A stretch of 24,327 nt of DNA from JAHEIJ01 sp040235565 (lineage in GTDB: Bacteria; Pseudomonadota; Gammaproteobacteria; UBA6429; Thiohalophilaceae), in the NCBI GenBank assembly GCA_040235565.1, contig JBECLA010000104.1, positions 1-24,327 on the forward strand, in the 5' to 3' direction. The notes under the pieces are model-generated. The model did not search any database. It saw only the letters and a list, made by a program, of their open reading frames with translations, and was not told where the DNA came from. Shown here in pieces: positions 22,633 through 24,327 of the stretch. The number at the start of each line of letters is the position of its first letter. The stretch's first letter is position 1. The translations under genes and the position numbers were made by a program.

Positions 22633-24189
22633 ATGACTAAAGGACGCGGTGTGGTCGCCGCCGGACATCCCGCCACTGTCAACGCCGCCACAGCCGTGTT
22701 GCAGGAAGGGGGTAATGCCTTTGACGCCGTGGTTGCCGCACACTTTGCCGCCTGTGTTGCGGAACCCGTGTTGTGCTCCCTTGCCGGCGGAGGCTTTTTA
22801 CTGGCCCACGCCAAAGATGCCCGGCCGGTGGTGTATGACTTCTTCGCCCAGACGCCCGGGCAAAGACGCGCGACCGACGATATCGATTTTCATCCCATCA
22901 TCGCGGATTTCGGTACCGCGCAACAGGAATTTCATATCGGCCTGGGCGCAGTGGCCACACCCGGTACCGTGCGTGGCCTGTTCGCAATCCAGCGTGATCT
23001 GTGCAGCATGCCAATGCGCCGGCTGGTGGAACCGGCGATCGAGCTGGCACGCGAGGGTATCCGGCTCAATGATTTCCAGGCCTATATATTCAGTATCATC
23101 GCACCGATTTACCTCGCCACCCCGGCAAGTCGCACGATATACGCGGATCCTGATAACCCCGCCAGCATCATCGCGGCGCACCAGCGCTTGCGGCAACACG
23201 ATCAGGCGGATTTTCTCGATACCCTGGCGCGGGAGGGTGAGGAGCTGTTTTATCGTGGCGAAATTGCCGCCACCATCAGTGACCTCAGCGCCAGGAGTGG
23301 CGGGCATTTGCGCCGGCAGGATTTCGAATCCTATCAGGTGGAAAAGCGGGAACCACTTTCACTGAACTATCGGGATGCCCGGGTGTTTATTAATCCGCCC
23401 CCTTCATCCGGCGGGTTGTTGATCGCTTTCGCCCTCGATCTGTTAAGCCAGGTCAACCTGGCAAAGAGCGCCTATGGTTCCAGTGACTACCTGCAACTGC
23501 TCACCACGGCCATGGCCCTCACCCAACACGCCCGTCTGGCAACTCACCTGGACGAGACCACCCATCCTGATGCAGAGCAATTGCTGAATCCGGATTTTCT
23601 CCAACAGTACCGTGAGCAAATCCGCGGACGGGCACGCAGTTTTCGAGGCACCACCCACTTCAGTGTCATTGATCCTGAGGGCAATATTGCCAGCATGACG
23701 GTAAGCAACGGTGAAGGCTGCGGTCATATCATCCCGCATACCGGCGTCATGCTGAATAACATGCTCGGGGAGGAAGACATTAATCCCTGTGGTTTTCATC
23801 GCTGGCCGGTGGATCAGCGCATGACATCCATGATGGCGCCGGCCGTCATCCTGTTCACAGATGGTCGCCGCGTGGCGATTGGATCGGGTGGCTCAAACCG
23901 GATCCGCAGCGCGATATTGCAGGTGTTGTCGAACCTGATTGATTACCACATGCCCGTTGAAACCGCGGTCAATGCTCCCCGTCTTCATCTGGAGAGAGAA
24001 CTATTAAGCATTGAAAGCGGCTTCAAACCCGAAGAGCTGGCCAGTTTATTACTGGCTTACCCCGACCATATGTTGTGGCCATCGCAAAACCTGTTCTTTG
24101 GGGGGGCGCATACCGTCATGAGCGATGCCGATGGTTTTTCTGCTGCGGGCGATCCTCGCCGCGGTGGCGCGGCGGCCATCGCCAGCTAG
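22633..24189 (+). CDS. gamma-glutamyltransferase family protein, 518 aa, no signal peptide
   Basis: This is a gamma-glutamyltransferase-type Ntn hydrolase. The nucleophile region is GTTHFSVIDPEGNIASMT (339-356) with T340 as the expected processing and catalytic Thr, followed by VMLNNMLGE (372-380) and the glycine-rich oxyanion loop GSGGSNRI (417-424). The N-terminal KGRGVVAAGHPATVNAATAVLQEGGNAFDAVVAA block is typical. E. coli Ggt is periplasmic with a signal peptide; here none is seen, so the enzyme is probably cytoplasmic and may act on a different gamma-glutamyl or amide substrate. The large subunit would be residues 1-339 and the small subunit 340-518. The ribosome site is AGGATAAG. The HopJ-family gene begins 15 nt after its stop, so they are likely cotranscribed. 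Confidence 0.9.
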   Translation: MTKGRGVVAAGHPATVNAATAVLQEGGNAFDAVVAAHFAACVAEPVLCSLAGGGFLLAHAKDARPVVYDFFAQTPGQRRATDDIDFHPIIADFGTAQQEFHIGLGAVATPGTVRGLFAIQRDLCSMPMRRLVEPAIELAREGIRLNDFQAYIFSIIAPIYLATPASRTIYADPDNPASIIAAHQRLRQHDQADFLDTLAREGEELFYRGEIAATISDLSARSGGHLRRQDFESYQVEKREPLSLNYRDARVFINPPPSSGGLLIAFALDLLSQVNLAKSAYGSSDYLQLLTTAMALTQHARLATHLDETTHPDAEQLLNPDFLQQYREQIRGRARSFRGTTHFSVIDPEGNIASMTVSNGEGCGHIIPHTGVMLNNMLGEEDINPCGFHRWPVDQRMTSMMAPAVILFTDGRRVAIGSGGSNRIRSAILQVLSNLIDYHMPVETAVNAPRLHLERELLSIESGFKPEELASLLLAYPDHMLWPSQNLFFGGAHTVMSDADGFSAAGDPRRGGAAAIAS

Positions 24190-24204
24190 CCCGGGAAATT
24201 ATCC

Positions 24205-24327
24205 ATGACTCTGCAACAGCTGCTGCATCGGATCCACACCACGCCCGCCAAGGTAGAATTCGACGAGGTCATGACCGTGATTGAGGAGAATTTTGTCTAT
24301 ACCCCGTCTCGCTTTACCAACGGGCAC
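24205..24327 (+). CDS. HopJ-family protein, 5' part only (41 codons)
   Basis: The window ends inside this gene. The visible residues begin MTLQQLLHRIHTTPAKVEFD and continue EVMTVIEENFVYTPSRFTNG, which matches the start of the HopJ type III effector family (small proteins of about 110-120 aa). Despite the name, most members occur in bacteria without type III secretion and are thought to be ordinary cytoplasmic proteins. The start has only a weak ribosome site (GGGAAATTATCC). It lies 15 nt after the gamma-glutamyltransferase gene, so it is the second gene of that operon. Confidence 0.85.
   Translation, partial: MTLQQLLHRIHTTPAKVEFDEVMTVIEENFVYTPSRFTNGH

Overview
The window looks like chromosomal DNA of a free-living gammaproteobacterium. 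The evidence is the YcbB/YcbK-type pair of peptidoglycan enzymes, two outer-membrane lipoproteins, SelO, a BrkB/YihY protein, RpoN-type promoter motifs and dispersed repeats of the kind common in sulfur-oxidising and Chromatiales-like genomes. That finer placement, and an autotrophic lifestyle suggested by an LCIB-like carbonic anhydrase candidate, are inferences. No rRNA, tRNA, CRISPR array, transposase or phage gene was seen. Nearly all the space is filled by ordinary housekeeping, envelope and signalling genes plus small uncharacterised genes.

Layout. 1-894 is a repeat-rich, apparently non-coding block with a perfect 29-bp inverted repeat (84-112 / 652-680). 895-4499 holds a 184-aa helical unknown (+), an RRM RNA-binding protein and a cold-shock protein (both -), then a BrkB/YihY membrane protein followed by a META-domain lipoprotein (-). 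4756-6674 (+) holds an LCIB-like beta-carbonic anhydrase candidate and an OmpA-type lipoprotein. 6675-7427 is a second repeat cluster. 7428-7841 (+) is a small HExxH protein. 7882-12928 (-) is a run of five genes: a conserved 468-aa unknown, a CBS-pair protein, an exported SagB-like nitroreductase, an L,D-transpeptidase and a MepK-like endopeptidase.

13298-14701 (+) is a sensor histidine kinase and 14738-15169 (-) an SRPBCC-like protein. 15275-15599 is a small regulatory unit: upstream dyad, IHF consensus match, an excellent sigma-54 promoter and a 57-codon acidic ORF with a strong ribosome site. 15650-16748 (-) is a phosphofructokinase gene broken by a deletion that removes its Gly-rich phosphate loop. 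16900-17886 (+) is a 328-aa unknown and 17896-19575 (-) a second histidine kinase with PAS. 19890-21076 contains four small genes: one possibly under a second sigma-54 promoter, a HicA-like orphan toxin fold, an acidic 69-aa protein and a zinc-ribbon membrane protein. 21075-24327 (+) has SelO, a leaderless gamma-glutamyltransferase and the 5' part of a HopJ-family gene cut by the window end.

How the genes fit together. The clearest functional group is envelope maintenance: LdtD makes 3-3 crosslinks, MepK is expected to cut such crosslinks, and the OmpA and META lipoproteins sit in or near the outer membrane. Csp and RRM form a pair of small RNA-binding proteins. The two kinases have no response regulator nearby. 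The points most worth a second look are the sigma-54/57-aa unit, the LCIB-like protein with its paired promoter repeats, and the broken pfk.
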